Counted from the stretch's first letter, positions 34,948 to 43,478 are shown. The stretch: 64,000 nt of DNA from Sphingomonas phyllosphaerae FA2 (GCF_000427645.1 NZ_KE386571.1:3536737-3600736); one strand, 5' to 3'. The notes: generated from the letters alone by a model not told the origin. A program made the numbers and translations.

Positions 34948-35358
34948 CTACACCAATAGACGATAGCGCCGCATGTGGAGATCGCCCCGTGCATACAGGT
35001 CGCTGTCGGCCGGGACCGCTAACGTCCCCTCAAAGCTGGCTCCGGCCTTCTCCAGCGTGCGGCACGATGCGGTATTCTCGGGCCGAACGGTGATCCAGAT
35101 TTCGTCGAAACCGTGGCCCCGAGCGATCGGCACCAATGCTGTCAGCGCCTGGCTCGCATAGCCGCGCCCCCGATGTTCCGGCTCGACCTTGTATCCCACA
35201 TGTCCGCCATACAGGCGCATGTAATCAGTATTGCCGAGGCGAAGTTGGATCGTGCCAACAACTTCGCCGCCAGCAACAATGTCGTAGAACTCAGCCGGTG
35301 CCCAACCACGTTCCGGGTCAGCCTCCGTCACCTTCTGCAACCTCAACGTGACCGCCAT
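34948..35358 (-). CDS. GNAT-family N-acetyltransferase
   Basis: A 136-residue acyltransferase with the acetyl-CoA-binding motif VEPEHRGRGYASQAL and the C-terminal pattern NTASCRTLEKAGASFEG of the RimJ/RimL-like group. GHVGYKVEPEHRG matches small cytosolic acetyltransferases that modify proteins or small molecules. ATG 35358 is the only reasonable start; a short separate frame in front may be leader sequence. It is a lone gene between cobS and the alpha-ribazole phosphatase and seems unrelated to B12. The window 35359-35531 upstream has no gene. Confidence 0.85.
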   Translation of the reverse strand: MAVTLRLQKVTEADPERGWAPAEFYDIVAGGEVVGTIQLRLGNTDYMRLYGGHVGYKVEPEHRGRGYASQALTALVPIARGHGFDEIWITVRPENTASCRTLEKAGASFEGTLAVPADSDLYARGDLHMRRYRLLV

Positions 35359-35531
35359 CAACGCCTCTGCTACCGCACAGCCTGCATGGTCTCGGCCGTA
35401 CCGCCTACGTCGGTTGCTTTCATTCTCTTTCCCAAATGACCATCGTTTTCGGGAAAGGAATAAAGGCCGTGGGCCGGGTCGGTACGTCACTTCGACCCGG
35501 ATTCGCGGGACCGACCGGCTGAAACCCACGC

Positions 35532-36080
35532 TCACACACGCAGCGCGACGACCTGCGCCGTATCGGGCCACAGCCGCAGCGTGAGTAGCGCGGCGCAGGG
35601 CAGGTCGAACGCCCAGACCTGTCGTGCGTCGAAGCCGCAGGCGCTGGCGAGCGCGGCGCGGATCGCGCCGCCGTGCGTCACGACCAGCGTCGCGTCGGGG
35701 AGGTCGGCGAGGGCGGCGGTTACGCGCGCGACCAGTGCCGACCAGCGTTCGCCGTGCGGGGGCGGCGCGGCATCGGGGTCGCGCCAGAAGGCGGCGAGTG
35801 CGTCGGTGGGGAGCGTGGCGGGATCGCGTCCGTCCCAGTCGCCGAAATCGAGTTCGCGCCAGCGCGCGTCGTGGTGGACCGGCGCGCCGAGCGCGGTGGC
35901 GCAATCGGCGGCGCGCGACAGGTCGGAGCTTACCACCTGCGTGAACGCCGCCCCGGCGGCGATGCGGGCGCAATCGGCGATGCCTTGCGGCGTCACCTTG
36001 ACGTTGACGTGTCCGAGCAACAACCCCGGGCGTTCCGTCGTGCCGTGGCGCAGCAGGTGGACGGTGCGCGCCTCGGTCAC
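35532..36080 (-). CDS. cobC: Alpha-ribazole-5'-phosphate phosphatase-like histidine phosphatase
   Basis: A 182-residue enzyme of the phosphoglycerate-mutase-like superfamily. The catalytic VHLLRHGTTERPG box, the GDWDGRDP segment and the second histidine in VVTHGGAIRAALA are all visible. In the B12 pathway CobC removes the 5'-phosphate from alpha-ribazole phosphate or adenosylcobalamin phosphate. Assignment rests on family plus position: it overlaps cobT by 4 bases in the same operon. Unrelated histidine phosphatases look similar, so context carries the call. Confidence 0.88.
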   Translation of the reverse strand: MTEARTVHLLRHGTTERPGLLLGHVNVKVTPQGIADCARIAAGAAFTQVVSSDLSRAADCATALGAPVHHDARWRELDFGDWDGRDPATLPTDALAAFWRDPDAAPPPHGERWSALVARVTAALADLPDATLVVTHGGAIRAALASACGFDARQVWAFDLPCAALLTLRLWPDTAQVVALRV

Positions 36081-37084
36081 GCCTCTGCCACGCCTGCCTG
36101 ATCGAAGGTTGCCATCTGGTCGTGCGCGGCGAGGGCGGCGCGGACGATGCTGGCGGCGACCGCCGCGCCGCTCGCCTCGCCGAGCCGCATGTCGAGCGCG
36201 AGCAATGGCGTAAGGCCGAGCCGGTCGAGCAGCCGCTTATGGCCCGGCTCCGCGGAGACATGGCCGGCGAGGCAATGATCTACGATCCGCGGACGCGCGG
36301 CGGCGAGTGGGGCGAGCGCGGCGCCGACGATGAAGCCGTCGAGCAGCACCGGGATTAGTGCGTGGCGCGCGGCGAGGATCGCGCCCGCGATCGCGGCGAT
36401 CTCCCGCCCGCCCAGCCGGCGGAGGCGTTCGAAGGGTGTCGTTGCCTCGGCATGGCAGGCAAGCGCCGCATCGACCGCCGCGACCTTGGCGGCGAGCGCC
36501 GGGCCGTGGACGCCGGTGCCGGGGCCGACCCAGTCCGCGCCGCTGCCGCCGAAGCTGGCGGCGCACAAGGCGGCGGCGGGGGTGGTGTTGCCGATCCCCA
36601 TGTCGCCCGGGATCAGCAGGTCGGTGCCCGGTCGCACCGCCGCCGCGCCGGCATCGAGCGCGTCGAGACATTCCGCCTCGCTCATCGCGGCCTCGTGCGT
36701 GATGTCGCCGGTCGACTGGTCGAGCGCGAGCGGGACGACGGTCAGCGACAGGCCGGCGGCGGCGGCGAGCGCGTTGATCGCCGCGCCGCCTTCGCGGAAA
36801 TTGGCGACCATCTGCGCGGTGACGGCGGGGGGAAAGGCGCTGACCCCGCGCGCGGCGACGCCGTGGTTGCCCGCGAAGATCACGACGCGGCCGTCGTCGA
36901 GCCGCGGGCGGGAGTCGCGCTGCCACGCCGCCATGAACAGGGCGATCTCCTCGAGCCGGCCGAGCGAGCCGGCGGGCTTGGTCAGCCGCGCCTGTCGTGC
37001 CGCAGCGGCGGCGCGCGTCGCGGCGTCGGGCGCGGGCAGTTCGGCGAGCGCGGCGTCGAACGCGGCGACGGAGTCGATACGCAT
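36077..37084 (-). CDS. cobT: Nicotinate-nucleotide--dimethylbenzimidazole phosphoribosyltransferase
   Basis: A 335-residue enzyme making alpha-ribazole phosphate from dimethylbenzimidazole and nicotinate mononucleotide. Motifs include LTKPAGSLGRLEEIA, IFAGNHGVAARGVSAFP, IPGDMGIGNTTPAAAL and the C-terminal DMRLGEASGA with the catalytic Glu. ATG 37084 lies at the stop of the DUF1636 gene, sharing its first base, and its own stop overlaps cobC. The longer upstream extension of the frame is antisense or out-of-frame sequence and is rejected. No bluB for making dimethylbenzimidazole is seen. Confidence 0.96.
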   Translation of the reverse strand: MRIDSVAAFDAALAELPAPDAATRAAAAARQARLTKPAGSLGRLEEIALFMAAWQRDSRPRLDDGRVVIFAGNHGVAARGVSAFPPAVTAQMVANFREGGAAINALAAAAGLSLTVVPLALDQSTGDITHEAAMSEAECLDALDAGAAAVRPGTDLLIPGDMGIGNTTPAAALCAASFGGSGADWVGPGTGVHGPALAAKVAAVDAALACHAEATTPFERLRRLGGREIAAIAGAILAARHALIPVLLDGFIVGAALAPLAAARPRIVDHCLAGHVSAEPGHKRLLDRLGLTPLLALDMRLGEASGAAVAASIVRAALAAHDQMATFDQAGVAEA

Positions 37085-37494
37085 CACGTCACCACGTGCC
37101 CGGCGGGGGGCACGCGGACGATGAAGTGACCCTTCACGCCGTCTGGCCAGAGCGCATAGGGCACCTGTCCGGTGGCGCTTTCGACATAATGGCGCATGAA
37201 GGTCATGATCGCGTCGGCAGCGGTTTCGTCGGGGGTGAAGCCGCCGAGCACATAGCCGATCTTGCCGGGCGCGCGCAGGTGGATCGTGCAATGCCGGTCG
37301 CAGGCGAACAGGCAGGGCATTTCCTGCACGGCGATGGTTTCGAGGAGCGGGTCGCGGGACTGCACCGTGCGCAGCGCGGCGGCGAGCGTTGCGCCGCCGC
37401 GTTGCCCATCGGCCCCGTCGCGCGCGGTCGCGGAATGGCGGCAGCTGTTGCAGGCGACCACGGCGGGGCCGTCCTCGACGGGGACGAGGGTCAT
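37084..37494 (-). CDS. DUF1636 family metal-binding protein in the cob operon
   Basis: A 136-residue protein with cysteines in VVACNSCRHS, EMPCLFACDRHCTIHL, arranged like a thioredoxin-type 2Fe-2S ferredoxin. DUF1636 proteins recur beside cobalamin genes in alphaproteobacteria; their exact role is not established. Position directly before cobT in an overlapping operon suggests electron transfer for cobalt reduction or corrinoid handling, which is inference. The N-terminus is short with no export signal. Start ATG 37494 follows the REP-containing gap after btuB. Confidence 0.85.
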   Translation of the reverse strand: MTLVPVEDGPAVVACNSCRHSATARDGADGQRGGATLAAALRTVQSRDPLLETIAVQEMPCLFACDRHCTIHLRAPGKIGYVLGGFTPDETAADAIMTFMRHYVESATGQVPYALWPDGVKGHFIVRVPPAGHVVT

Positions 37495-37534
37495 GTCAGC
37501 GGCCTTCGGGGGTGTGGGCGTTTGCGTGGAGTAC

Positions 37535-37611
37535 CGTCATTGCGAGCGTAGCGAAGCAATCCAGGGCGTCCTGGTCCGGCTCTGGATTGCTTCGCTCCGC
37601 TCGCAATGACG
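37535..37611. repeat. REP family D pair (CGTCATTGCGAGCGTAGCGAAGC type)
   Basis: The arms 37535-37564 and 37582-37611 are inverted copies with one mismatch around a 17-base loop. This family occurs once in the window, between btuB and the DUF1636-cobT-cobC genes. Confidence 0.88.
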
Positions 37612-37638
37612 CACAGGTAGGCCGCCCTTTCGCCAGGA

Positions 37639-37673
37639 AGAAGCGGGGCCCCGGATCAAGTCCGGGGCGACGG
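37639..37673. repeat. REP family B, single right arm
   Basis: AGAAGCGGGGCCCCGGATCA... through GGGGCGACGG matches the right arm of other family B pairs, but no left arm lies within the expected distance. It is a solitary half-element 34 bases past the btuB stop. Confidence 0.8.
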
Positions 37674-37706
37674 AGGGAGGGGGGCCGACTGTTCACCACC
37701 GCCCGA

Positions 37707-39650
37707 TCAGAAACGCCCGCGAAGGCCGGCGTAGACGCTGCGGCCGAGCGTGCCGTAGCGGGCGATCGTCTCGTAGCGCTCGTCGAACAGATTCTCCACG
37801 CGTGCGAACAACCGGACGGTGGGCGACAGCGGCAGCTCGCCACGCAGGTCGACCAGCGTATAGCCGTTGAGCCGGGTGGCGTTGCTGGCATTGTCGAACG
37901 ACTTGCCCGCGAAGCGCGCCGCGACGCCGAGCGAGCCGGACTCCGCGAACGTGTAGGTGGCTGCGACATTGGCGGTGTCGCGCGGGCGGCGCGGCAGCCA
38001 GTTGCCAAAGGTGCGGCCCGGCGAACGGTCCTCCGACAGCACCCAGCTGTAATTGCCATCGAGGCTGAGGTGTTCGCCGACCTGCGCGCGCGCGACCGCC
38101 TCGACGCCGCGCGCGAAGGCGCGGGCGACATTCTGGTAGTAACCGAAGCGCTGCTCGGTGGTCGAACCCGGCACGAAGCACAGCGGATCGGTGGTGCCGG
38201 GGTTGCAGCCGGTGTAGACGATCTGGTCGCGGCTGCGGCGCTCGAAATAGGTGCCGCCGAGCGCGAAGCGCCCGTCCATGAAGCGCTGCTCGGCCCCGGC
38301 TTCCCAGCCCTTGGCGCGCTCGGGATTGAGCGCCTGATTGCCGTACTCCGAGAAGAGCTGGTAGAGCGTCGGTGCCTTGAAGCCCTCGCTGTAGCTGGCG
38401 CGCAGCACGGTGCCGGTCGGCAGCACCCAGTTCGCGCCGCCCGCGAACAGCGTCTGCGTGCCGAAGCGGCTGTGATCGTCGTGGCGCACGCCGCCGTTGA
38501 TGGTCAGCCCGTCGAGCGGCGAGACGTTGAGCTGGCCGTAGAAGCTGGTCAGCTCGGCCCGGCCGCGCGCGGGGGCGCCGAGCGCATAGGGGGGCACGAA
38601 GTCCGAAGAGGCGGTGCTGAAGCGGCTGACCTCGTTCTCGACGCCGAACACCGCGTCGACACCCTTGGTCACCGCGAGCGTGCCCTGATATTCGAGGCGA
38701 TGGTTGCGACCGAGCGCGGCGAAGGTCTGTGTCTGCTCGACCTGATCGGGGTTGTAATTGTCGCGGTCGGTGTCGGTATAGCCATAGCCGACGCGGTTGC
38801 GGAGCCGCGCGTCGAACAGGTCGATGTTGAGGCCGGCATAGCCGACGAACTCGCGGGTCAGGCCATATTCGGGGGTGTCGCCGCTGAAGCCGTCGAAGTC
38901 GTTGCGGCCGTTGGCGTAGGAGCCGCGCAGGTCGGCGCTGATGCCGGGGGCGATCGTGAGGACGGCGCGCGCCTGCACGTTCTGGTTGGTGTAGCCGTCA
39001 CGCTCGGTCCCGGCCTTGAGCGCGGAGATGCCGTCGGTGGTGAACGTCTGCGCGCCGACGCGCCATGCCAGCGGGCCGGTGGTGCCGCCGAGCGCGGCGC
39101 GCGCGCTGACCGTCTCGCGCGAGCCGCCTTCGAGGTCGATGCTGCCTTCGAGCGCGGCGGTCGGCAGTGGGGTGACGATGTTGACGACGCCGCCGATCGC
39201 CTGGCTGCCCCACAGGATCGACTGCGGCCCACGCAGCACCTCGATCCGCGACGCGTCGCCGATCAGCAGGTTGGCGAAATTATAGCCGCCGCCGGGCGAG
39301 GACGGGTCGTTGATCTTGACCCCGTCGATGACGACGACGGTCTGGTCCGACTCGGCGCCGCGCATGCGCAGCGAGGTGCTGGTGCCATAGCCGCCGTTGC
39401 GCGACAGCGAGACGCCGGGGGTGCGCAGCAACAGGTCGGCCACCGACAGGTCCTGCGCGCGGTCGATCGCGGTCTTGTCGAGCACGGTGACCGAGGCGGT
39501 GACGCGATCGGCGTCGACCGGCGCGCGATTGGCGGCGACGACGATGTCCGCGCCGGTGTCGGTGGCGGCGGCATCGGGACGCGGCGCTTCTTGCGCGAGC
39601 GCGGCGGTGGAGCAGAGGAGCAGAGGGAGGGCGGCGAGACGATGGAACAC
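37707..39650 (-). CDS. btuB: TonB-dependent vitamin B12 receptor
   Basis: A 647-residue outer-membrane receptor. GTG 39650 starts a signal peptide (LAALPLLLCSTAALAQ) behind AAGGGG. A TonB-box-like ADIVVAANR precedes the plug (DLLLRTPGVSLSRNGGYG, RGAESDQTVVVIDGVKIND, IEVLRGPQSILWGSQAIGGVVNIVT), followed by the beta-barrel, which ends in phenylalanine (YAGLRGRF). Similarity to BtuB plus a cobalamin riboswitch in its leader make B12 or cobinamide the near-certain substrate. The reading frame is open further upstream through the riboswitch, but that part is leader RNA. No BtuFCD inner-membrane transporter is in the window. Confidence 0.96.
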   Translation of the reverse strand: MFHRLAALPLLLCSTAALAQEAPRPDAAATDTGADIVVAANRAPVDADRVTASVTVLDKTAIDRAQDLSVADLLLRTPGVSLSRNGGYGTSTSLRMRGAESDQTVVVIDGVKINDPSSPGGGYNFANLLIGDASRIEVLRGPQSILWGSQAIGGVVNIVTPLPTAALEGSIDLEGGSRETVSARAALGGTTGPLAWRVGAQTFTTDGISALKAGTERDGYTNQNVQARAVLTIAPGISADLRGSYANGRNDFDGFSGDTPEYGLTREFVGYAGLNIDLFDARLRNRVGYGYTDTDRDNYNPDQVEQTQTFAALGRNHRLEYQGTLAVTKGVDAVFGVENEVSRFSTASSDFVPPYALGAPARGRAELTSFYGQLNVSPLDGLTINGGVRHDDHSRFGTQTLFAGGANWVLPTGTVLRASYSEGFKAPTLYQLFSEYGNQALNPERAKGWEAGAEQRFMDGRFALGGTYFERRSRDQIVYTGCNPGTTDPLCFVPGSTTEQRFGYYQNVARAFARGVEAVARAQVGEHLSLDGNYSWVLSEDRSPGRTFGNWLPRRPRDTANVAATYTFAESGSLGVAARFAGKSFDNASNATRLNGYTLVDLRGELPLSPTVRLFARVENLFDERYETIARYGTLGRSVYAGLRGRF

Positions 39651-39827
39651 GATTGGTAACCCCTTGTGACGACGTGAAGCCGGGGGCGTGCCGCCGCGCG
39701 CGAGCTTCCTCGCGGCGTCGACCGCCCACGGCGGTTGGCTATCGTCACGCTGGGTCCGTCCGCCGGCTTTGCGCCGTGCGGCCTTCCCGTCCGTTCGGCG
39801 CACCCTGGCCGAGCGAAGGACGATCAC

Positions 39828-39990
39828 GAACAGGCAGGTCTCCTGGCTCACGGGTCATCGCCGATGCGCGCCGCCTTCTCAGCCCGGTGCGGGGCCAATG
39901 GCGTGTGGCGCGCGGGCTCGCCGCTTACAGTTGCAGGGGCAGCCGGGGTTTACCCGTTCCCTTTTGATCCCCGGTCAGGGGGAACCTGTC
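39828..39990 (-). promoter_or_regulatory. Cobalamin riboswitch in the btuB leader
   Basis: On the minus strand the RNA has the conserved elements in order: GACAGGTTCCCCC, AAAAGGGAA, the CTGCCCCTGCAACTGTAAGCGG core, GAGCC, a B12-box-like GCCATTGG (usually GCCACTGG), GAGAAGGCG, and the 3' closing GAGCCAGGAGACCTGCCTGT. It ends about 177 bases before the btuB GTG, leaving room for an expression platform. Bound adenosylcobalamin would switch btuB off. Confidence 0.95.
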
Positions 39991-40041
39991 GCGGCGCGCG
40001 CCCTAGCCGGGGGCGGGGCGCGGGTCAATTGCGCGGAGCAT

Positions 40042-40136
40042 CGTCATTCCCGCGAAGGCGGGAATCCAGAACCTCTGACGTTTCGCTTCTATCGACGGAC
40101 CTGCGCGTCTGGATTCCCGCCTTCGCGGGAATGACG
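40042..40136. repeat. REP family A pair
   Basis: The arms 40042-40070 and 40108-40136 are perfect inverted copies of the 7493-7598 type, with a matching spacer. It ends five bases before the cobO stop and sits upstream of the B12 riboswitch, where it could terminate cobO transcription. Confidence 0.9.
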
Positions 40137-40141
40137 AACGA

Positions 40142-40747
40142 TTAGAACTCCACCCCGGCCTGCGCCTTCACGCCGGCGCGGAACGGGTGTTTGACCTGCG
40201 TCATCTCGGTGACCAGATCGGCGGCCGCGATCAGCGCGTCGGGCGCGTTGCGGCCGGTGATGACCAGATGCTTCATCGGCGCGCGCGCGGTCGCCACCGC
40301 CACCACCTCGTCGACGGGAAGGTAATCGTAGCGCAGCACGATGTTCAGCTCGTCGGCGATCACCATCGCGATGTCCGGATCGGCGAGCATCCGCTGCACC
40401 TCGTCCCACGCCGCGCGGGCACTCGCCACGTCGGCCGCGCGGTCCTGCGTGTCCCAGGTGAAGCCATCCCCCATCGTGCGGAATTCGATCAGCTCGGGAA
40501 AGGCGTCGAAGATCGCCTTCTCGCCGGTGGTCATAGCGCCCTTCACGAACTGGACGACGCCGACCTTCATCCCGTGCCCCATCGCGCGCACTGCCATGCC
40601 GAAGGCGGCGGTCGACTTGCCCTTGCCCGCGCCGGTGTGGACGATCAGCAGGCCCTTCTCGACCGTCTTGCCCTCCATCATCACGCGGCGCGCGGCCTGC
40701 ACGCGGCGCATCTTGTCGTTGTGGCGGGCGTCGCGATCGTCGGTCAT
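40142..40747 (-). CDS. cobO: Cob(I)yrinic acid a,c-diamide adenosyltransferase
   Basis: A 201-residue ATP:corrinoid adenosyltransferase of the CobO/BtuR type. It contains the P-loop LLIVHTGAGKGKSTAAFGMAVRAMGHG, VVQFVKGAM and VIADELNIVLRYDYLP. It transfers the adenosyl group of ATP to cobalt of the reduced corrin, a step needed both in synthesis and salvage. ATG 40747 is chosen from family length. It lies upstream of, and on the same strand as, the riboswitch-btuB unit but is separated from it by a REP pair, so it is probably transcribed separately or read through. Confidence 0.95.
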   Translation of the reverse strand: MTDDRDARHNDKMRRVQAARRVMMEGKTVEKGLLIVHTGAGKGKSTAAFGMAVRAMGHGMKVGVVQFVKGAMTTGEKAIFDAFPELIEFRTMGDGFTWDTQDRAADVASARAAWDEVQRMLADPDIAMVIADELNIVLRYDYLPVDEVVAVATARAPMKHLVITGRNAPDALIAAADLVTEMTQVKHPFRAGVKAQAGVEF

Positions 40748-40769
40748 GCGCAGCGAGGTAGCGGCAAGA

Positions 40770-41174
40770 TCAGTCCGCGGCCAGCACCGCCTCGATCTCC
40801 TCGATCGAAACGCCGAACACCGCCGCCAATGCCTCCGGCGTCGCGCCGCGCGCTGCGAGCGTGCGGATGCGCGACGGGTCTTTGTCGGTGGCATAATGGC
40901 GGGTGTCGCGATCGAGGCGCTGTTCGCCGGTGCGGGCGAGCGCGCCGGTGCTCTGGCGGCGGCGCGGGCGCGCGCCGCGTTCCTCGGCGAGCGTGGCGCG
41001 GCGCTGCTCCTCCTCAATGCGGCGGGCGACACGCGCTTCCTCGCGGAGCCGCGACGCCGCCTCGCGATCGATCGCGCGCTGTTCGGTGCGCGCGAGCGCG
41101 CTCGCCACCCGCTCCTGCGCGCGCCGCTCGCGCTCTTCGGCGCGGCGTGCCGCGCGTTCGTCCCAATCGTTCAT
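40770..41174 (-). CDS. Conserved charged coiled-coil protein, unknown function
   Basis: A 134-residue protein dominated by Arg, Glu and Ala (DERAARRAEERERRAQERV...RRIEEEQRRATLAEERG), predicted to be a long helix, ending in a short fold with VFGVSIEEIEAVLAAD that looks like a small helix-turn-helix-like or UBA-like tail. No catalytic motif, signal or membrane segment is seen. It is on the same strand as cobO, 22 bases upstream, and may share its transcript. The start ATG 41174 is preferred to ATG 41186. Function unknown. Confidence 0.65.
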   Translation of the reverse strand: MNDWDERAARRAEERERRAQERVASALARTEQRAIDREAASRLREEARVARRIEEEQRRATLAEERGARPRRRQSTGALARTGEQRLDRDTRHYATDKDPSRIRTLAARGATPEALAAVFGVSIEEIEAVLAAD

Positions 41175-41228
41175 CGCGCCCCTCACCGAAAGCGCGGCGT
41201 CAAAGCGCCGCGCAGCGGTCAGGTCAAG

Positions 41229-41678
41229 TCAGCGCACGTCCTCGACCTGATCGAGATACGCGCCATAGCCCTGCGCCTCCATCTCCTCGCGCGGCACGAA
41301 GCGCAGCGCGGCAGAGTTGATGCAGTAGCGCAAGCCGCCGCGATCACGCGGGCCGTCCTCGAACACATGCCCGAGGTGGCTGTCGGCACCCGCCGAGCGG
41401 ACCTCGGTGCGGACCATGCCGTGCGTGGCGTCGTGCAGTTCGGTAACGCGCGCGGCGTCGATCGGGCGCGTGAAGCTGGGCCAGCCGCAATGCGATTCGT
41501 ATTTGTCGGCCGAGGCGAACAGCGGCTCGCCCGAGACGATGTCGACATAGATGCCGGCGCGCTTGTTGCCGAGATATTCGCCGGTGCCGGGGCGCTCGGT
41601 GCCGCTCTGCTGCGTGACGTAGAATTGCTCGGGCGTCAGCTTCGCCAGTGCTTCTTCGGTCTTGGTGTATTCGGTCAT
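41229..41678 (-). CDS. msrB: Peptide-methionine (R)-S-oxide reductase
   Basis: A 149-residue repair enzyme that reduces methionine-R-sulfoxide. It shows [42 protein letters not shown] and the catalytic [13 protein letters not shown]. The resolving cysteine is that in HCGWPSF. The two CxxC pairs that bind zinc in many MsrB proteins are absent, so it is the zinc-free form. No export signal is seen, so it acts in the cytoplasm. It is the last minus-strand gene before the flagellar operon. ATG 41678 fits the family start. Confidence 0.95.
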   Translation of the reverse strand: MTEYTKTEEALAKLTPEQFYVTQQSGTERPGTGEYLGNKRAGIYVDIVSGEPLFASADKYESHCGWPSFTRPIDAARVTELHDATHGMVRTEVRSAGADSHLGHVFEDGPRDRGGLRYCINSAALRFVPREEMEAQGYGAYLDQVEDVR

Positions 41679-42006
41679 GCTCGTTCCTTCGCAGCGGTGG
41701 AGCCGGGGGTTCGTCGCATAGGTAAGGAGCCGGGGCGTCGGTTTCACGGGTGCCGCGCGCGACCGGTTTATGACGGAGTGGATCGGAAACGGACCGGTTC
41801 CGAAACGGCCGCGCCTGATTAGTCGGCGAGGTGCCCACTCACGCCGAGGCGTCCGCGAGCACGTCCGCCGACAATAGACCAGCCCCGCGCTGCCCCGTTT
41901 GCGGCGGCCGGCGGGGCAATTGCCGCCATTCCTGCGGCGTCGTCGCGTTGACTGAAACGCCGCGATCCGGTCCCCTAAAGGTGCGAAATCGGGGGGAGCC
42001 GGGGGC
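41679..42006. other. 328-base control region between msrB and the flagellar operon
   Basis: No convincing gene. It must contain the msrB promoter and the promoter of the 14.5-kb flagellar operon. I found no clear sigma-54 (TGGCAC-N5-TTGC) or full sigma-28 site; GCCGACAA near 41871 resembles a sigma-28 -10 element, but no TAAA -35 is spaced correctly. TTGACT near 41949 is a possible housekeeping -35. Confidence 0.5.
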
Positions 42007-42705
42007 ATGTCAGGGCTGGTGGACGCTGCCGCGGCGATGATGCGCATGTCATCGCAGCGGATCGACAATGCTGCGCTCAACGTGGCGAACGTATCGACGC
42101 CGGGGTACAAGCGGCAAGTGCGCAGCAGCGCGGCGGCGAACGAGCTGTTCGACGCGACGCTGGCGCGGATGCGCGTCGACCTGCGTGACGGCAAGCTGAC
42201 CGAGACGTCGCGACCGTTCGACCTGGCGATCAGCGGCGACGGCTTCTTCGCGCTGCGCGCCGGGGAGCGGATCGTCTATTCGCGGCAGGGTGCGTTCACG
42301 CTGGACCGCGACGGGCATCTGGCGAGCCCGCAAGGCTATATCCTGCAACAGCGCGGCGGCGGCGACCTGACGATCGACGCACGCGCCGCCACGGTGTCGG
42401 CGGACGGTACGGTGCTGGACGGGACGCGGCCGATCGGGCGCGTCGCGGTCGTCAGGGCGCGCGGGGCCGACGATCTGGTCGCGATCGACGGCGGCGTCTT
42501 CGCGATCGCCGAGGAAGCGGCCGAGACGATCGACACGCCGCTGGTGCGCGCGGGCGCGCTGGAGGCGTCGAACGTCTCGCTGGGCGACGAGATGGTCGGG
42601 ATGATGGGCGCGATGCGCAGCGCGGAGACGGGCGCGCGGCTGATCCAGGTCTATGACGAATTGCTGGGCAAGGCGATCACCGCCTTCGGGCAGGCCGCGC
42701 GATGA
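42007..42705 (+). CDS. flgF: Flagellar basal-body rod protein FlgF
   Basis: A 232-residue rod subunit and first gene of the flagellar operon. The N-terminal flagellar rod motif ([22 protein letters not shown]), the middle [34 protein letters not shown] and the C-terminal helix ([25 protein letters not shown]) are those of FlgE/F/G proteins. Length and order before flgG support FlgF. It is exported by the flagellar type III apparatus and has no cleavable signal. The start lies near a GGGGGAGCCGGGG stretch. It overlaps flgG by 4 bases. Confidence 0.92.
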   Translation: MSGLVDAAAAMMRMSSQRIDNAALNVANVSTPGYKRQVRSSAAANELFDATLARMRVDLRDGKLTETSRPFDLAISGDGFFALRAGERIVYSRQGAFTLDRDGHLASPQGYILQQRGGGDLTIDARAATVSADGTVLDGTRPIGRVAVVRARGADDLVAIDGGVFAIAEEAAETIDTPLVRAGALEASNVSLGDEMVGMMGAMRSAETGARLIQVYDELLGKAITAFGQAAR

Positions 42706-43478
42706 GCGACGCCTTCTACGTCGGGGCGGTCGGGCTGAAGGCGCAGGAGCGCGCGCTCGACGTGATCTCGAACAACATCGCCAATGCCAACACCCCGGCG
42801 TTCAAGCGCGCCGACGTGCGCTTCGCCTCGATCATCGCGACGCGCGGCGACCCGGACGTTTCGAGCGCGACGCTGAACGATCCGTTCGCGGCGGCCGGCG
42901 TGATGGCGCAGGCCGCGGCGGCGATCGACGAAGGCGGCGATTTGCAGGCGACCGGGCACGACATGGATGTCGCGGTGCAGGGGCGCGGCTTCATCGAGTT
43001 GATGGCGCCGGGCGGGCAGACGTTGCTGTGGCGCGGCGGCGCGCTGAAGATCGGTGAGGACGGGATGCTGGCGGCGGCGGCGAACGGCTATCCGCTGAAG
43101 GCCGCGATCACCGTGCCGCAGGACGCGGGCCGCCTGACGATCGGCGGCGACGGGATGGTGCGCGCGGTGACCGGCACCGATGCTGCGCCGGTCGAGGTGG
43201 GGCAGATCATGCTGGTGACGCCCGAGGACATGGGTGCGCTCGGCGCGCTCGACGGCGGGCTGTACCGCGTGGAGGACGAGGGCCGGCTGCGCGCCGCCGC
43301 GCCGGGCGAGGACGGGACGGGCACGCTGGTGCAGGGCTCGATCGAACGCTCGAACGTCGAGATGTCGAGCGAGATGGTGCAGTTGATGCTCGTCCAGCGC
43401 GCCTATGCCGCCAATGCGCAGATCGTGCAGGCGGCGGACCAGTTGATGGCGATCGCCAACGGGCTGCGCCGGTCGTGA
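42702..43478 (+). CDS. flgG: Flagellar distal rod protein FlgG
   Basis: A 258-residue distal-rod subunit. The N-terminus YVGAVGLKAQERALDVISNNIANANTPAFKR, the middle DMDVAVQGRGFIELMAPGG and the C-terminus GSIERSNVEMSSEMVQLMLVQRAYAANAQIVQAADQLM match the FlgG family. It forms the driveshaft through the P and L rings. Overlaps of 4 bases on both sides show co-translation with flgF and flgA. The length is close to that of typical FlgG (about 260). Confidence 0.95.
   Translation: MSDAFYVGAVGLKAQERALDVISNNIANANTPAFKRADVRFASIIATRGDPDVSSATLNDPFAAAGVMAQAAAAIDEGGDLQATGHDMDVAVQGRGFIELMAPGGQTLLWRGGALKIGEDGMLAAAANGYPLKAAITVPQDAGRLTIGGDGMVRAVTGTDAAPVEVGQIMLVTPEDMGALGALDGGLYRVEDEGRLRAAAPGEDGTGTLVQGSIERSNVEMSSEMVQLMLVQRAYAANAQIVQAADQLMAIANGLRRS

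Noticed and set aside
35390..35450. Short minus-strand frame beginning MKATDVGGTAETMQAVR before the acetyltransferase
   Set aside because: It has a fair ribosome site but is only 17 codons, out of frame with the acetyltransferase, and has no other support; noted only as a possible leader peptide.
41700..42006. Sigma-54 or sigma-28 promoter for the flagellar operon
   Set aside because: No TGGCAC-N5-TTGC match, and the GCCGACAA near 41871 lacks a correctly spaced TAAA element.
41831..42040. Short plus-strand frame with a [16 protein letters not shown] zinc-ribbon-like stretch before flgF
   Set aside because: It starts at GTG without a ribosome site, overlaps the flgF start in another frame and ends in unrelated sequence; the cysteine pattern is likely chance in GC-rich DNA.
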